From contig NZ_JAACJS010000015.1 of assembly GCF_009939005.1 (NCBI RefSeq), forward strand, positions 1,859,118 to 1,923,117: DNA of 64,000 nt. The letters run 5' to 3'. Made by a program: the position numbers and the translations under genes. Origin of the DNA: Sediminibacterium roseum. Lineage in GTDB: Bacteria > Bacteroidota > Bacteroidia > Chitinophagales > Chitinophagaceae. The notes beneath the pieces were generated by a model. The model did not search any database and was not told the DNA's origin. It saw only the letters and a program-made list of their open reading frames with translations. Shown in pieces: positions 33,952-42,125 of the stretch (its first letter is position 1; each line of letters begins with the position of its first letter).

Positions 33952-35172
33952 ATGAAAGACTTATCTTTACAAAAATTTACATCCTTGATAGAGAAAAAGA
34001 AAGCGATACAGAGCGAAGAGAAAACAGTGCTGGTGGGATTGATCCAGAACGACCAGACCAGTGAACAGGTTACCGAATACCTGGATGAGCTTGCCTTTTT
34101 ATCTGAAACGGCCGGCGCGCACGCGGTTAAACGTTTCACCCAACGACTGGCGCACCCAGACAGCCGCACATTTGTGGGCAAGGGTAAACTGGAAGAGATC
34201 AAAAATTATGTATCGGGCAAAGACATCAGCCTGGTCATATTTGATGACGAACTTACCGGTTCGCAGATCTCGAACATAGAAAAAGAACTCGGTGTAAAAA
34301 CCATCGACAGGAGCGATCTCATTCTCGATATTTTTGCGAGCCGCGCAAGAACCGCGCAGGCAAAAGTGCAGGTTGAACTGGCGCAATACCAATACCTGCT
34401 GCCCAGACTGAAAGGTATGTGGAGCCACCTCGAAAGACAAGGTGGCGGTATCGGGACAAGGGGCCCGGGCGAAACCGAAATTGAAACGGACCGCCGTATT
34501 GTAAAGGACAAGATCTCGTTGCTGCGCAAAAGGCTTGCGGAGATAGACAAACAATCCTTCACCCAAAGAAAAGAACGCGGTGAGTTGATACGTGTTGCGC
34601 TGGTGGGTTACACCAACGTTGGCAAAAGCACCATCATGAATGTGTTGAGCAAAAGCGAAGTGTTTGCCGAAAACAAACTGTTTGCCACACTTGATACCAC
34701 CACACGAAAAGTGGTGTTTGAAAACACACCGTTTCTCCTGAGCGATACGGTAGGTTTTATCAGGAAACTACCGCATCACCTCGTAGAAAGTTTCAAAAGC
34801 ACGCTGGATGAAGTGAGGGAAGCGGATATTCTTTTGCACGTAGTGGATATTTCGCACCCGCAGTACGAAGACCAGATAGGCGTGGTGAACAAGACATTGC
34901 AGGAGCTGAAAGCCTTTGAAAAACCCATCCTTACCATATTCAACAAAATGGATCTTTACGAGGAGAAGAATTTCGATGAGTGGCTTGACGACAGCGTAAA
35001 GCAGGAGATCCTTCGCGAACTGAAAGAGAAATGGGACGAGGCCACAGAAAACAACTGCGTGTTCATTTCCGCCCAGGAAAAAAACAACATAGATGCGCTC
35101 CGCGAATTGATACTTGAAAAAGTGCGCGACATGTACAAGATAAGATACCCTTACAGAACGATGATGTTTTGA
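33952..35172 (+). CDS. hflX: GTPase HflX
   Basis: A 406-residue ribosome-associated GTPase. The N-terminal HflX domain (about 20-180) contains KGMWSHLERQGGGIGTRGPG. The G domain follows with G1 GYTNVGKST, G3 DTVGFIRKLPHHLVESFKST and G4 FNKMD. HflX splits stalled ribosomes after stress. I use the ATG at 33952. An upstream in-frame start at 33913 lies inside the REP-like palindrome and would add 13 residues unlike the family. It converges with an outer-membrane protein gene. Confidence 0.95.
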   Translation: MKDLSLQKFTSLIEKKKAIQSEEKTVLVGLIQNDQTSEQVTEYLDELAFLSETAGAHAVKRFTQRLAHPDSRTFVGKGKLEEIKNYVSGKDISLVIFDDELTGSQISNIEKELGVKTIDRSDLILDIFASRARTAQAKVQVELAQYQYLLPRLKGMWSHLERQGGGIGTRGPGETEIETDRRIVKDKISLLRKRLAEIDKQSFTQRKERGELIRVALVGYTNVGKSTIMNVLSKSEVFAENKLFATLDTTTRKVVFENTPFLLSDTVGFIRKLPHHLVESFKSTLDEVREADILLHVVDISHPQYEDQIGVVNKTLQELKAFEKPILTIFNKMDLYEEKNFDEWLDDSVKQEILRELKEKWDEATENNCVFISAQEKNNIDALRELILEKVRDMYKIRYPYRTMMF

Positions 35173-35191
35173 TCGCCGGAGGCGCCGCTTT

Positions 35192-35821
35192 CTACAGTTC
35201 CTTCAAAAGCTGCAGGCCATACGTTTTTGTCGCACCGCCTTCCAGCCGGCCGCGTAGGTTGAACACGATGCTCCACCTTTTTTCCCAGTTTGTGCCCATC
35301 CGGATACCGGCGCGCAACATGGGTTCCCACCTGTCGAACGGGATCATACCGCTGGCAAGCTTTATCTTGGTATAGCTGTATACATAACCGATGCCGGCAA
35401 AAAAGCCAAATCCTCTCCTGCTTTCGTCGCCGGCAGAACGGAGTCCCACGTTAAGGTCGGCCATAAACGGTATTTCGAAAGCAATATGCGCGCTGTGCAC
35501 ATTTTCGATGGTATCTTTTCTTTGGGGATGTGTTTCAACGGATCTGTATTTATTGGTGGTGCTGTAGCCCAACATCATTGGCGAAGACAAACTCAGCGCC
35601 ACATCTTTGCCCCCGGCGATGTCGAAGCGGGCGACATATACAAGCCCGAAGGTGCGCACACGAACCGAGTAATCCGAACGCAGTGTATCAAGAAGCATTC
35701 TCGAATCGTTTACATGAACCTGGGTGGCGCCGAGGCCTATGTTTTGGTTGAAACCGATGCGTTGGGAAAAGCTACACAGGCTTAGCAGTAAGCAGCACGC
35801 AACAACAAGTATTCTTTGCAT
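35192..35821 (-). CDS. Probable outer-membrane beta-barrel protein
   Basis: A 209-residue exported protein with a signal peptide (MQRILVVACCLLLSLCSFSQ) and beta-strand-rich mature part (VRTFGLVYVARFDIAGG, RRGFGFFAGIGYVYSYTKIK, WSIVFNLRGRLEGG). It looks like a small outer-membrane barrel. No specific family is recognised. Its start is 44 nt from that of the divergent Rieske gene. Confidence 0.7.
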   Translation of the reverse strand: MQRILVVACCLLLSLCSFSQRIGFNQNIGLGATQVHVNDSRMLLDTLRSDYSVRVRTFGLVYVARFDIAGGKDVALSLSSPMMLGYSTTNKYRSVETHPQRKDTIENVHSAHIAFEIPFMADLNVGLRSAGDESRRGFGFFAGIGYVYSYTKIKLASGMIPFDRWEPMLRAGIRMGTNWEKRWSIVFNLRGRLEGGATKTYGLQLLKEL

Positions 35822-35865
35822 AATTTTGTTTTATAAGCGTTACTGTAAAATGGCAGGTATAAACT

Positions 35866-36216
35866 ATGGAAAAAAATTGGATCTGGCACAAAATTGCGGA
35901 AAACGAGGCCATTCTTCCCTGGCAGCCCAATGATATGTGTATTGTAACGGCGGGTGAAAAGAAAATAACCCTCGCCCGTTTTAACGGCGGGCTCTACGCT
36001 TTTGCCCAGAAATGCCCGCATGCCAGCGGGATCATGGCCGATGGTTACATCAATGCCGCCGGACAGGTAACCTGCCCGCTGCACCGTTACCGTTTTGATA
36101 TGAAAAACGGCAGAAACACCAGTGGCGAGGGCTATTATCTGAAGACCTATACGGCAGAAACACGGGAAGACGGGGTATATGTGGGCTGGGAAGACAAAGG
36201 ATTTTGGGGATTTTGA
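35866..36216 (+). CDS. Rieske [2Fe-2S] domain protein
   Basis: A 116-residue single-domain Rieske protein. The cluster ligands are Cys50 and His52 (CPH) and Cys70 and His73 (CPLH), separated as in Rieske ferredoxins. There is no membrane anchor or signal peptide, so it is cytosolic. Such small proteins serve as electron carriers for oxygenases or as nitrite-reductase-like small subunits, but no oxygenase gene is nearby. Its partner is therefore unknown. Confidence 0.9.
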   Translation: MEKNWIWHKIAENEAILPWQPNDMCIVTAGEKKITLARFNGGLYAFAQKCPHASGIMADGYINAAGQVTCPLHRYRFDMKNGRNTSGEGYYLKTYTAETREDGVYVGWEDKGFWGF

Positions 36217-36246
36217 GTGCAGCCGGCATATTTTTTCTTTTCCTTT

Positions 36247-36276
36247 TTTGCCGAAAAGCATTTTTCCCTATTTTTG
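36247..36276 (+). promoter_or_regulatory. Promoter of tRNA-Asn
   Basis: TTTG (36247-36250) and TATTTTTG (36269-36276) match the Bacteroidota -33 and -7 consensus with an 18-nt spacer. The tRNA begins 20 nt downstream. This is the clearest promoter in the window. Confidence 0.8.
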
Positions 36277-36295
36277 CAACCCCATAACGGGAAAT

Positions 36296-36369
36296 TCCTC
36301 CTTAGCTCAGTTGGTTAGAGCATCTGACTGTTAATCAGAGGGTCTCTGGTTCAAGTCCAGAAGGGGGAG
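36296..36369 (+). tRNA. tRNA-Asn (GTT)
   Basis: A 74-nt cloverleaf. The acceptor arms TCCTCCT and AGGGGGA pair with one T-G wobble. The anticodon stem-loop TCTGA-CTGTTAA-TCAGA has anticodon GTT, and the T arm is TCTGG-TTCAAGT-CCAGA. The discriminator base is G. CCA is not encoded. A promoter precedes it and a terminator follows. Confidence 0.97.
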
Positions 36370-36376
36370 CTGGAAG

Positions 36377-36406
36377 CCCACAAGCAGAGATGTTTGTGGG
36401 TTTTTT
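36377..36406 (+). terminator. Terminator of tRNA-Asn
   Basis: The arms CCCACAA (36377-36383) and TTGTGGG (36394-36400) pair and are followed by TTTTTT. It begins 7 nt after the tRNA 3' end. Confidence 0.88.
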
Positions 36407-36520
36407 ATTTGGGAGGGTTCCTTGAAAACCCACCACAGCGCGCCGAACATCCTGATTTTTGGCTTTGATTGAATACTACCGATAAGGAAAATAAGCATGA
36501 AAAAACCAAAGCTTATTTTC

Positions 36521-37255
36521 TCAATCAATCGTGACCGAATCGAAAGCATTTACTTCTGAAAGAAAGTTAAGGAAGTTTTCAAAAAAACGGTATCCTGTCA
36601 TACCTGTATCGATCATGTATTTCAATGAATGGTCAGCAGGGTTCCATTCATACCTCCAATTATGCAAACGCAGATCATTTTCTTTTTGCCTGGAAGGAAT
36701 ATTGAAACCCGTCAGAAATTCTTCGATCAAATCCGTTATGTCTTTCACTTCTGCCGCTCTTTCAGGTTTGACCAACATCACCATCACCACGTTTACGCCA
36801 ATTTCTGTAACTGTCAATTTGTAGGTGCAATCCGGGATCTGGAAGGGAAGGGTATCCTGCTTGTTCAAATATCTCCTGTACGCTAAAGGTTCAAGCCGGA
36901 AGAACCAGAAGCGTAGGTCTCCGCAATCTATGTTCTGGTCGGAGATATCATAGATTTTCCCAGAAACCGAATCCCACATAACAAATACACGGAAAACATA
37001 AGCCCGGATGTTAATACTAAGAGTAATACCAGAGATGACGTCTTTGGTATACAACTTTCCTGCTTCGAAATCGGTCGGCGCCATTGGGTCATAAACCAAT
37101 CCAACGTTCCTCGACGGCTTAATGCCGGTGAGCACTTCGAACTGCTGAGAAAGTTGAATGTTCGCACACTTTACGAAAGATGCAGACATAAACAGTCCAT
37201 ACATCCCTTGTATAGATTTGATAAAACTTTCTTCATTGTGGATCAATAGACTCAT
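36521..37255 (-). CDS. Probable immunity protein paired with the upstream lipoprotein toxin
   Basis: A 244-residue cytoplasmic-looking protein with no signal peptide, no membrane segment and no motif that I recognise. It starts MSLLIHNEESFIKSIQGMYG. Its start codon overlaps the stop of the upstream lipoprotein gene in an ATGA, so it is translated with it. Downstream position, coupling, and an upstream gene with a nuclease-like domain make an immunity role likely, but this is inference. Against it: a protein that neutralises an exported lipoprotein's toxin could also be a chaperone or adaptor. Confidence 0.6.
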   Translation of the reverse strand: MSLLIHNEESFIKSIQGMYGLFMSASFVKCANIQLSQQFEVLTGIKPSRNVGLVYDPMAPTDFEAGKLYTKDVISGITLSINIRAYVFRVFVMWDSVSGKIYDISDQNIDCGDLRFWFFRLEPLAYRRYLNKQDTLPFQIPDCTYKLTVTEIGVNVVMVMLVKPERAAEVKDITDLIEEFLTGFNIPSRQKENDLRLHNWRYEWNPADHSLKYMIDTGMTGYRFFENFLNFLSEVNAFDSVTID

Positions 37256-39075
37256 ATTATGCTTGCAATTCGCAGTAAATATCTTGCCATAAGCACTTTT
37301 TCAAAATCTGCTAACAATGCCGCCCCTTCGGTAAAGACGGCCTCCACCGCATAGGCAAGTATGATGCCATAGGCAATATTTGTAATGTCCTGCTTAAGTG
37401 TTGTCAATGTGCCTGGACTTACGCGTTTCAATTCCTTAATGTAAAGCATCACTAAGTCCCGGATATCCTGGTTAGGATTCAGCCTTCTCCTATTCATAAG
37501 TTCTTTTACCGCGTCAAAGACCGAGACAGGAGCTGCAACAGGAACAGGTACTGTAGCTCTCGGATCAAAGGTATAAATTAGAACGCCATTTTGAGGAAGG
37601 GTGACACGAATAACCTGTGCAGGATTTACGGGATTGGGTAATATCCTTGGTGTTTGATAAGTATCCCCAAGCCTCCAGGGACCGGGTTGGCAATACTGAT
37701 TTGCCTTGTCTACATACCATTGTGCTTCAGCAGCGCCTTCGGCTTGAAGGCTGATCGGCTTAATCTCAAATATCTCATAGGTCTGAATATTTGCGAGATC
37801 GGCCCTTCCGCGTCTTCCCGACATGGTTGCATTTGGTATGGAATATTCAGCCCGTCCCCCCGTTCCGGCAAATTTAATATAATCTTCCTGGATCAGTAAG
37901 TGTGCAATGGCCGCATTAGGTTGCAACATCACACTACCCGGAACATTCTTTGTACCATAGCAATCTGTCGATGCATCTGACTCATCCTGATTTTCTTCAT
38001 CCTTAAGGTTATCTAGAATCAGAAGATCATCATAGGAAAGCAAGTTGGGATTCCGGTAACCAGCACCGCCTCCGGTCCACCAAGGTTGCCACGGTTGATT
38101 TGCCATTTCGTAAGCTAAAGGATTATTCCATGGCCAACCGCTGCCATACTCCCACCATTCACTGGTAGTACCTCCGCCGCCATACGGAGGGTCGTCACCT
38201 TCATCCCCCCCTTCGCCACCTCCTTCACCGCCTCCGCCGCCTTCATGACCACGATAATCCCAACACGTCAGTATGATCTCTATGTTTACCGATACCAGCT
38301 GCCACTCATAAACATAGCCGTAGGAATATGAATTGGAAACGTTCACATACATGTAGGTTAAGTATATGCTTATCTCAATTTCACAACCGACTTCCTGCAT
38401 ATAATCAGCCCTAATGGCATTGGATACTGTTTTAACATCGTTTCCTAGTTTGATGTCAACATTTCTGAAACGCACGTTGGCTGCACCGTGAATATCGACG
38501 CTATCTTTTCCGTTCACAGATTTTTCGAATGCGCCAAAAACAGCAAGCGAGGTCATTAACTGACTGCGGGCCGAATCCGTAACAGGTGTTATCTGCGATA
38601 AAGAATCTTTGTTGTACAACCGGTAGGAAAACGTACTGTCATTCAGTTTACTTGCAGTAATATAAGATTTGATGCTGCTGTCATCTACGGATTGCAAAGG
38701 TACTATGTAAAATGCTTTTTGATCTATTGAGGCGGCCCCAGTTGTTTTGACAGAATTTTTTTGAACCTTGGAGCTTACAAGCGGCGTGGCCTTTGCGTTT
38801 GCTGCAGTCTTATAAAGCGTTTTTTCCCACACGGGCGTACCATTTTTTTCAATGAACTCCGCAAGGTGCGAATTAAATCGCTTTTGTTTCCTGAAGGAGT
38901 TGACAAGACTTTGGAGCACCGGGTTTAATTTCTCAGTATGCGCGTAAAACTGCAGTGCGCGGTTGATCGAATTTTGAGGGGATAGTTCGTTTAGGTTTTT
39001 TTTGCAACCGGCCAGAAAGACCGAAAAGAGAAGGAATAGCATGCTTGCCTTCCACCCGATAACGTGTTTTTTCAT
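37252..39075 (-). CDS. Lipoprotein with C-terminal PD-(D/E)XK nuclease-like toxin domain (probable)
   Basis: A 607-residue lipoprotein (lipobox LAGC, Cys24; start at 39075). Order: N-terminal helical region and unknown beta-rich domain (about 25-275), a Gly/Glu/Asp-rich linker (about 277-302), a Trp/Gly/Asn/Pro-rich stretch (304-345), then a domain (about 385-510) with PD-(D/E)XK features. These are Asp426 in GRRGRADLAN, Glu437 and Lys439 in YEIFEIKP, and a following helix GAAEAQWYVDKANQ. The pattern YEIKP then G-Q-Y-AN is what polymorphic nuclease toxins show. A helical tail ends the protein. Delivery as a surface-anchored toxin to competitors is an inference. The probable immunity gene overlaps by 4 nt. 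Confidence 0.65.
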   Translation of the reverse strand: MKKHVIGWKASMLFLLFSVFLAGCKKNLNELSPQNSINRALQFYAHTEKLNPVLQSLVNSFRKQKRFNSHLAEFIEKNGTPVWEKTLYKTAANAKATPLVSSKVQKNSVKTTGAASIDQKAFYIVPLQSVDDSSIKSYITASKLNDSTFSYRLYNKDSLSQITPVTDSARSQLMTSLAVFGAFEKSVNGKDSVDIHGAANVRFRNVDIKLGNDVKTVSNAIRADYMQEVGCEIEISIYLTYMYVNVSNSYSYGYVYEWQLVSVNIEIILTCWDYRGHEGGGGGEGGGEGGDEGDDPPYGGGGTTSEWWEYGSGWPWNNPLAYEMANQPWQPWWTGGGAGYRNPNLLSYDDLLILDNLKDEENQDESDASTDCYGTKNVPGSVMLQPNAAIAHLLIQEDYIKFAGTGGRAEYSIPNATMSGRRGRADLANIQTYEIFEIKPISLQAEGAAEAQWYVDKANQYCQPGPWRLGDTYQTPRILPNPVNPAQVIRVTLPQNGVLIYTFDPRATVPVPVAAPVSVFDAVKELMNRRRLNPNQDIRDLVMLYIKELKRVSPGTLTTLKQDITNIAYGIILAYAVEAVFTEGAALLADFEKVLMARYLLRIASII

Positions 39076-39587
39076 GTGCAGTAGTTTGCCCAAACGTAAG
39101 TAAGCAGCCTAAAAAAATACAGGGGTAAAAGCCCTTATGTTAATAAATCAAGTATAAAAGGGGTTGCTGTTTGAGTGCGAACAGGGAATGTCTCCGAAGC
39201 GACAAGGAGCCATGGAATACGATGTACAGGTGGTTGCTCGTATTGCATATATGTTGTCTTAGCTTTAATTTTCCGCAGCCCGTCCATCAAATGTATCAAT
39301 CCTGAATGTCCGTCGCGGACGTCTCAAGAGGCGCCCTCCGCGCAACACGGGTCCGTTGTTTATTGAATTCTATAACCAATGTACCTTCGATATTGAAACA
39401 GGTAGGCAGCACTTGGACCGCGGAGTCCTCTTCGAGAGACATCCGCGGAGAATATTCTGAGTTTTTATGTCAATTGGACATGCTGCGGAGAGGAAATAAG
39501 CTTATTGATGAGGATACGATTGTCCGATTACATTATCTTGTCAGGCAATGAAGGGGAATGTTTCAGTTTCGCTGATGAAGGATTACT
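39076..39587. other. Intergenic region holding repeat A, no supported gene
   Basis: About 510 nt between the lipoprotein gene and the AT-rich protease gene. Short open frames exist but carry no recognisable domain. The right half holds a degenerate repeat (39264-39482) whose sister copy lies at 41194-41415. Confidence 0.6.
39264..39482. repeat. Degenerate direct repeat A flanking the AT-rich module
   Basis: It shares several blocks in the same order with repeat B: the identical 15-mer TTTAATTTTCCGCAG (39264 and 41194), CGCGGACGTCTCA (39314 and 41246), GCGCAACACGG against GCGCAGCACGG, and a 25-nt block with two mismatches (39422-39446 against 41355-41379). The inner part also has imperfect terminal inverted repeats (GCGGACGTCTC and GAGACATCCGC). 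Confidence 0.8.
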
Positions 39588-40547
39588 TTAATTTAAGCTT
39601 GACTTGTAGAGTTCAATATATGAATCAGTGGTACGAGATTCAATATATTTCTTCATTATTAATAACTCAGAAGATTTAATACCTATCGCAATTCCAAAGG
39701 GCAGCCATGTTCTAGTTTCAATTATCTGAGAGCCATTTTTTGAGATTGCTGTGCCTTTAGCCTCGTACTCTCGAGATTCAACAGCAATTCCTAGAAAATA
39801 AAATCGCTTGCCAAACATTGTAGAATTAGTTTTCTTGTCTACATAAGAAATCGGATTGTAAATTAATATTGGCGAACCGCTTGACCCAGCATAAATTGAA
39901 ATATCGAGTAAAAATTGAGGCTTTTTATTATAGTTTATAAAAACAGGAGTAGCTGTGGTGCCCCTTCGTAAGATTGGTATATTATTTATACTGTCCGAAA
40001 ATCCTTTTGGATAACCAATCATGAATACGTCTTCTATTGCAGTTAATTCGTTTAGCTTTTGTTCATTTGGAATATAACTTTCAATAAGTTTTCGCAGATA
40101 TACTTTTCGTTTATAATTCTGAGCAATTAAATTTAATAAAGGAGTAATTGGTAAAATTGCCAAATCTTCTGAAGGGTGATATAGCCAAAGCTTTTTATAG
40201 TTTTTAAGTCTTATTTTCAAAATATCTCCATAGTTTGGACTTCCATCATTATTCATACTATTCAACTCAAAATCTCCGAAGTCGCAATTTTCAACTACAT
40301 GCTTATTTGTTACAAGACATGTCATTTTTTTATTAAGCCCAAAATCGAACTCAAAAAAAAACCCACTTCCTATACTAACAACTTGTGTTGTTTTCCCGTT
40401 TTGATTAACAATCCTGTAACCCTTTATCTTCGTAACTAAGTTAAACAGTTGTTCAGATTCGTCAATTTTGAACTCTGCACTATGCTGTGAATATACAGAA
40501 TCCACAATAACTAGAAAATAGAGGAAAAAATTGACAAGAAGATACAT
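39588..40547 (-). CDS. Exported trypsin-like serine protease in an AT-rich module
   Basis: A 319-residue protein with an N-terminal hydrophobic segment (signal peptide or anchor, about 1-20) and a trypsin-like fold. The triad is readable: His83 in VTNKHVVEN, Asp128 in HPSEDLAIL, Ser223 in YAGSSGSPIL. IEDVFMIGYPKGFSD is a typical strand of this family. I chose the ATG at 40547: it lies one base after the stop of the preceding gene and has AGG before it, while an upstream start would overlap that gene and spoil the signal. The gene is visibly AT-rich compared with its neighbours. It would cleave proteins outside the cytoplasm. Target unknown. Confidence 0.8.
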   Translation of the reverse strand: MYLLVNFFLYFLVIVDSVYSQHSAEFKIDESEQLFNLVTKIKGYRIVNQNGKTTQVVSIGSGFFFEFDFGLNKKMTCLVTNKHVVENCDFGDFELNSMNNDGSPNYGDILKIRLKNYKKLWLYHPSEDLAILPITPLLNLIAQNYKRKVYLRKLIESYIPNEQKLNELTAIEDVFMIGYPKGFSDSINNIPILRRGTTATPVFINYNKKPQFLLDISIYAGSSGSPILIYNPISYVDKKTNSTMFGKRFYFLGIAVESREYEAKGTAISKNGSQIIETRTWLPFGIAIGIKSSELLIMKKYIESRTTDSYIELYKSSLN

Positions 40548-40548
40548 C

Positions 40549-41121
40549 TTACCTAAGTGTATCTTCTTGAAGAATTTTGACTGACCTCGAATTCTCTTCA
40601 TAATTAATTTTATAATTTGGTTTCATAGAAGATAATAGCTCCGCATAAGTTATTTGTATCCTTTTATTTAAATCATCAATATCAATAGTTGAATCTTTAA
40701 AAGAAGCTCCTTTAATTAGTAAAAGAAATTTGTATGCTTCTAAATAATGTTTTTTTTGATACTCCCTTTTTGCTACTAAATCCAAAGAATCAATATCTAT
40801 TTTTTGTTTTCCTGTATCATAAATGGTTTGAGTATACACTGGAGGCTGAGTGTTTTCACTTTCAGATTTTTTTTTATGAAAAGATTCTAAGTCAATCCCC
40901 TTGAATACGCAAATTATAAAGCTCAAACCACCCAGCAATGAAAAGAAAATTCCTGGAGTTACATTTCGTAACATAATTTTCTTGTTACCCCAAAAAGCCG
41001 ATATATCCCCTGATGCGTTAACAAAGCCTTTCATAAATAACTTATACCCCCAATAAATAATTAAACCACTTAATAGAATGGTGCAGGTTTTATAAATTAG
41101 GGATATTTCAATATCTGACAT
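40549..41121 (-). CDS. Two-helix membrane protein of unknown function, partner of the protease
   Basis: A 190-residue protein with two hydrophobic segments (about 11-31 and 56-76) and a mainly helical, charged C-terminal domain (about 100-185, with YQKKHYLEAYKFLLLIKGAS resembling one TPR-type hairpin). The start is the ATG at 41121; an in-frame TTG lies 15 nt upstream. Its stop is separated from the protease ATG by one base, so the two are an operon. Like the protease it is AT-rich. No family is recognised. Confidence 0.7.
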   Translation of the reverse strand: MSDIEISLIYKTCTILLSGLIIYWGYKLFMKGFVNASGDISAFWGNKKIMLRNVTPGIFFSLLGGLSFIICVFKGIDLESFHKKKSESENTQPPVYTQTIYDTGKQKIDIDSLDLVAKREYQKKHYLEAYKFLLLIKGASFKDSTIDIDDLNKRIQITYAELLSSMKPNYKINYEENSRSVKILQEDTLR

Positions 41122-41136
41122 TCCACAATGTAACAA

Positions 41137-41481
41137 ATTCCAACCTCTTTCTATTTATTCACGAGCACATATTTTCAGCATTATTTGGACATTTTTAATT
41201 TTCCGCAGAGGGTCGATCTCCCGCAAAAAAAATCCAAATATTCTCCGCGGACGTCTCACGCAGAAGACTCAGCGCAGCACGGTTTACTATTTATAAATTC
41301 AACTATCAATGTCGGTTTCCCACTATCAAAACCAAATGTGCAACACCCTCAAGTGGAGTCCTCTTCTAGTGACATCCGCAAACAAGACTCCGATTTTTTA
41401 CTTCGACTGAACACCCTAACCAAACAATTCCCCCCGACTTAAAACTGCATTTCCCCGTAAATTGCACCCACAACCCCACCC
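41137..41481. other. Intergenic region holding repeat B, no supported gene
   Basis: About 345 nt between the AT-rich module and the Crp-type regulator gene. Most of it is repeat B. A short open frame (41185-41442) translates to a sequence resembling that of repeat A (ESSSSDIRKQDSDFL against ESSSRDIRGEYSEFL), so both may be remnants of the same coding sequence. Confidence 0.6.
41194..41415. repeat. Degenerate direct repeat B flanking the AT-rich module
   Basis: Same orientation as repeat A and offset by about 1.93 kb. It carries AATATTCTCCGCGGA (41237-41251), which is the reverse complement of a block in repeat A (39442-39456), so the units contain inverted as well as direct repeats. Confidence 0.8.
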
Positions 41482-42063
41482 ATGAACACCCGCCTCTTCT
41501 TCGAACACCTCCGCTCTTACGTAGATTTTCCCGAGAATGATTTCAATGAGTTCATCAAGCTGCTGGTGCCGTTTACGATCAGGAAAAACGAGTTCTGTTA
41601 CCGCGCGGGACAGGTGCCACGATACAGCCCGTTTGTGCTAAAGGGTTGTTTGCGCCAATACGTTGTTAACGACGACGGCGTGGAGCAGATCGTTCTCTTT
41701 AACGAGGAAGGCAACTGGGCCGGTCAACTGGGCAGCATGCGGAGCGGCGTGCCCACCAACGTAAACCTGCAGGCGCTCGAAGATTGCGACATACTGGGTA
41801 TAACCCTCGCCAACGTCGATATCGCGATGCAGCGCTTCCCGGCATACCAGCAATACTTCCTTAAAAAATACCCGGCCGATCATGCGCTCCTGCTCGAACA
41901 GGCCAACCGATTAAAAACAGAATCGCCGGAAACACTTTACAAAGAACTACTCCTCAACCGCCCTTCCCTGCTGCTGCGCGTTCCGCAACATTACATCGCC
42001 AATTACCTGGGCGTACGAACCGAGACCATCAGCCGCATCAAAAACAAACTGGCCTCGCTGTAA
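41482..42063 (+). CDS. Crp/Fnr-family transcriptional regulator
   Basis: A 193-residue regulator. The N-terminal cyclic-nucleotide-binding-like beta-roll (about 20-115) is followed by a C-terminal helix-turn-helix with VPQHYIANYLGVRTETISRI. The Cys pattern of Fnr is absent. In Bacteroidota such proteins often have an unknown effector. It lies 62 nt before the cupin gene on the same strand and may control it. Confidence 0.9.
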   Translation: MNTRLFFEHLRSYVDFPENDFNEFIKLLVPFTIRKNEFCYRAGQVPRYSPFVLKGCLRQYVVNDDGVEQIVLFNEEGNWAGQLGSMRSGVPTNVNLQALEDCDILGITLANVDIAMQRFPAYQQYFLKKYPADHALLLEQANRLKTESPETLYKELLLNRPSLLLRVPQHYIANYLGVRTETISRIKNKLASL

Positions 42064-42125
42064 TTTGTTGATCGAAGTCAACATGCGTCCGCGCAACGCC
42101 TGTTAATTTAGCCGAAACAACTTCT

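Noticed and set aside
36331..36549. Open frame ending in LLDLNQRPSD across the tRNA
   Set aside because: It reads through the complement of tRNA-Asn and its terminator. This peptide ending is a familiar artefact of tRNA-derived frames.
40548..40601. Start of the trypsin-like protease at 40601 with overlap of the membrane-protein gene
   Set aside because: The extra 18 residues are basic and precede a good signal peptide at 40547, which lies one base after the upstream stop with AGG before it.
36296..41482. Possible attL/attR of an island integrated in tRNA-Asn
   Set aside because: I looked for a copy of the tRNA 3' part near 41 kb and did not find one. No integrase is present, so classical tRNA integration is not supported.
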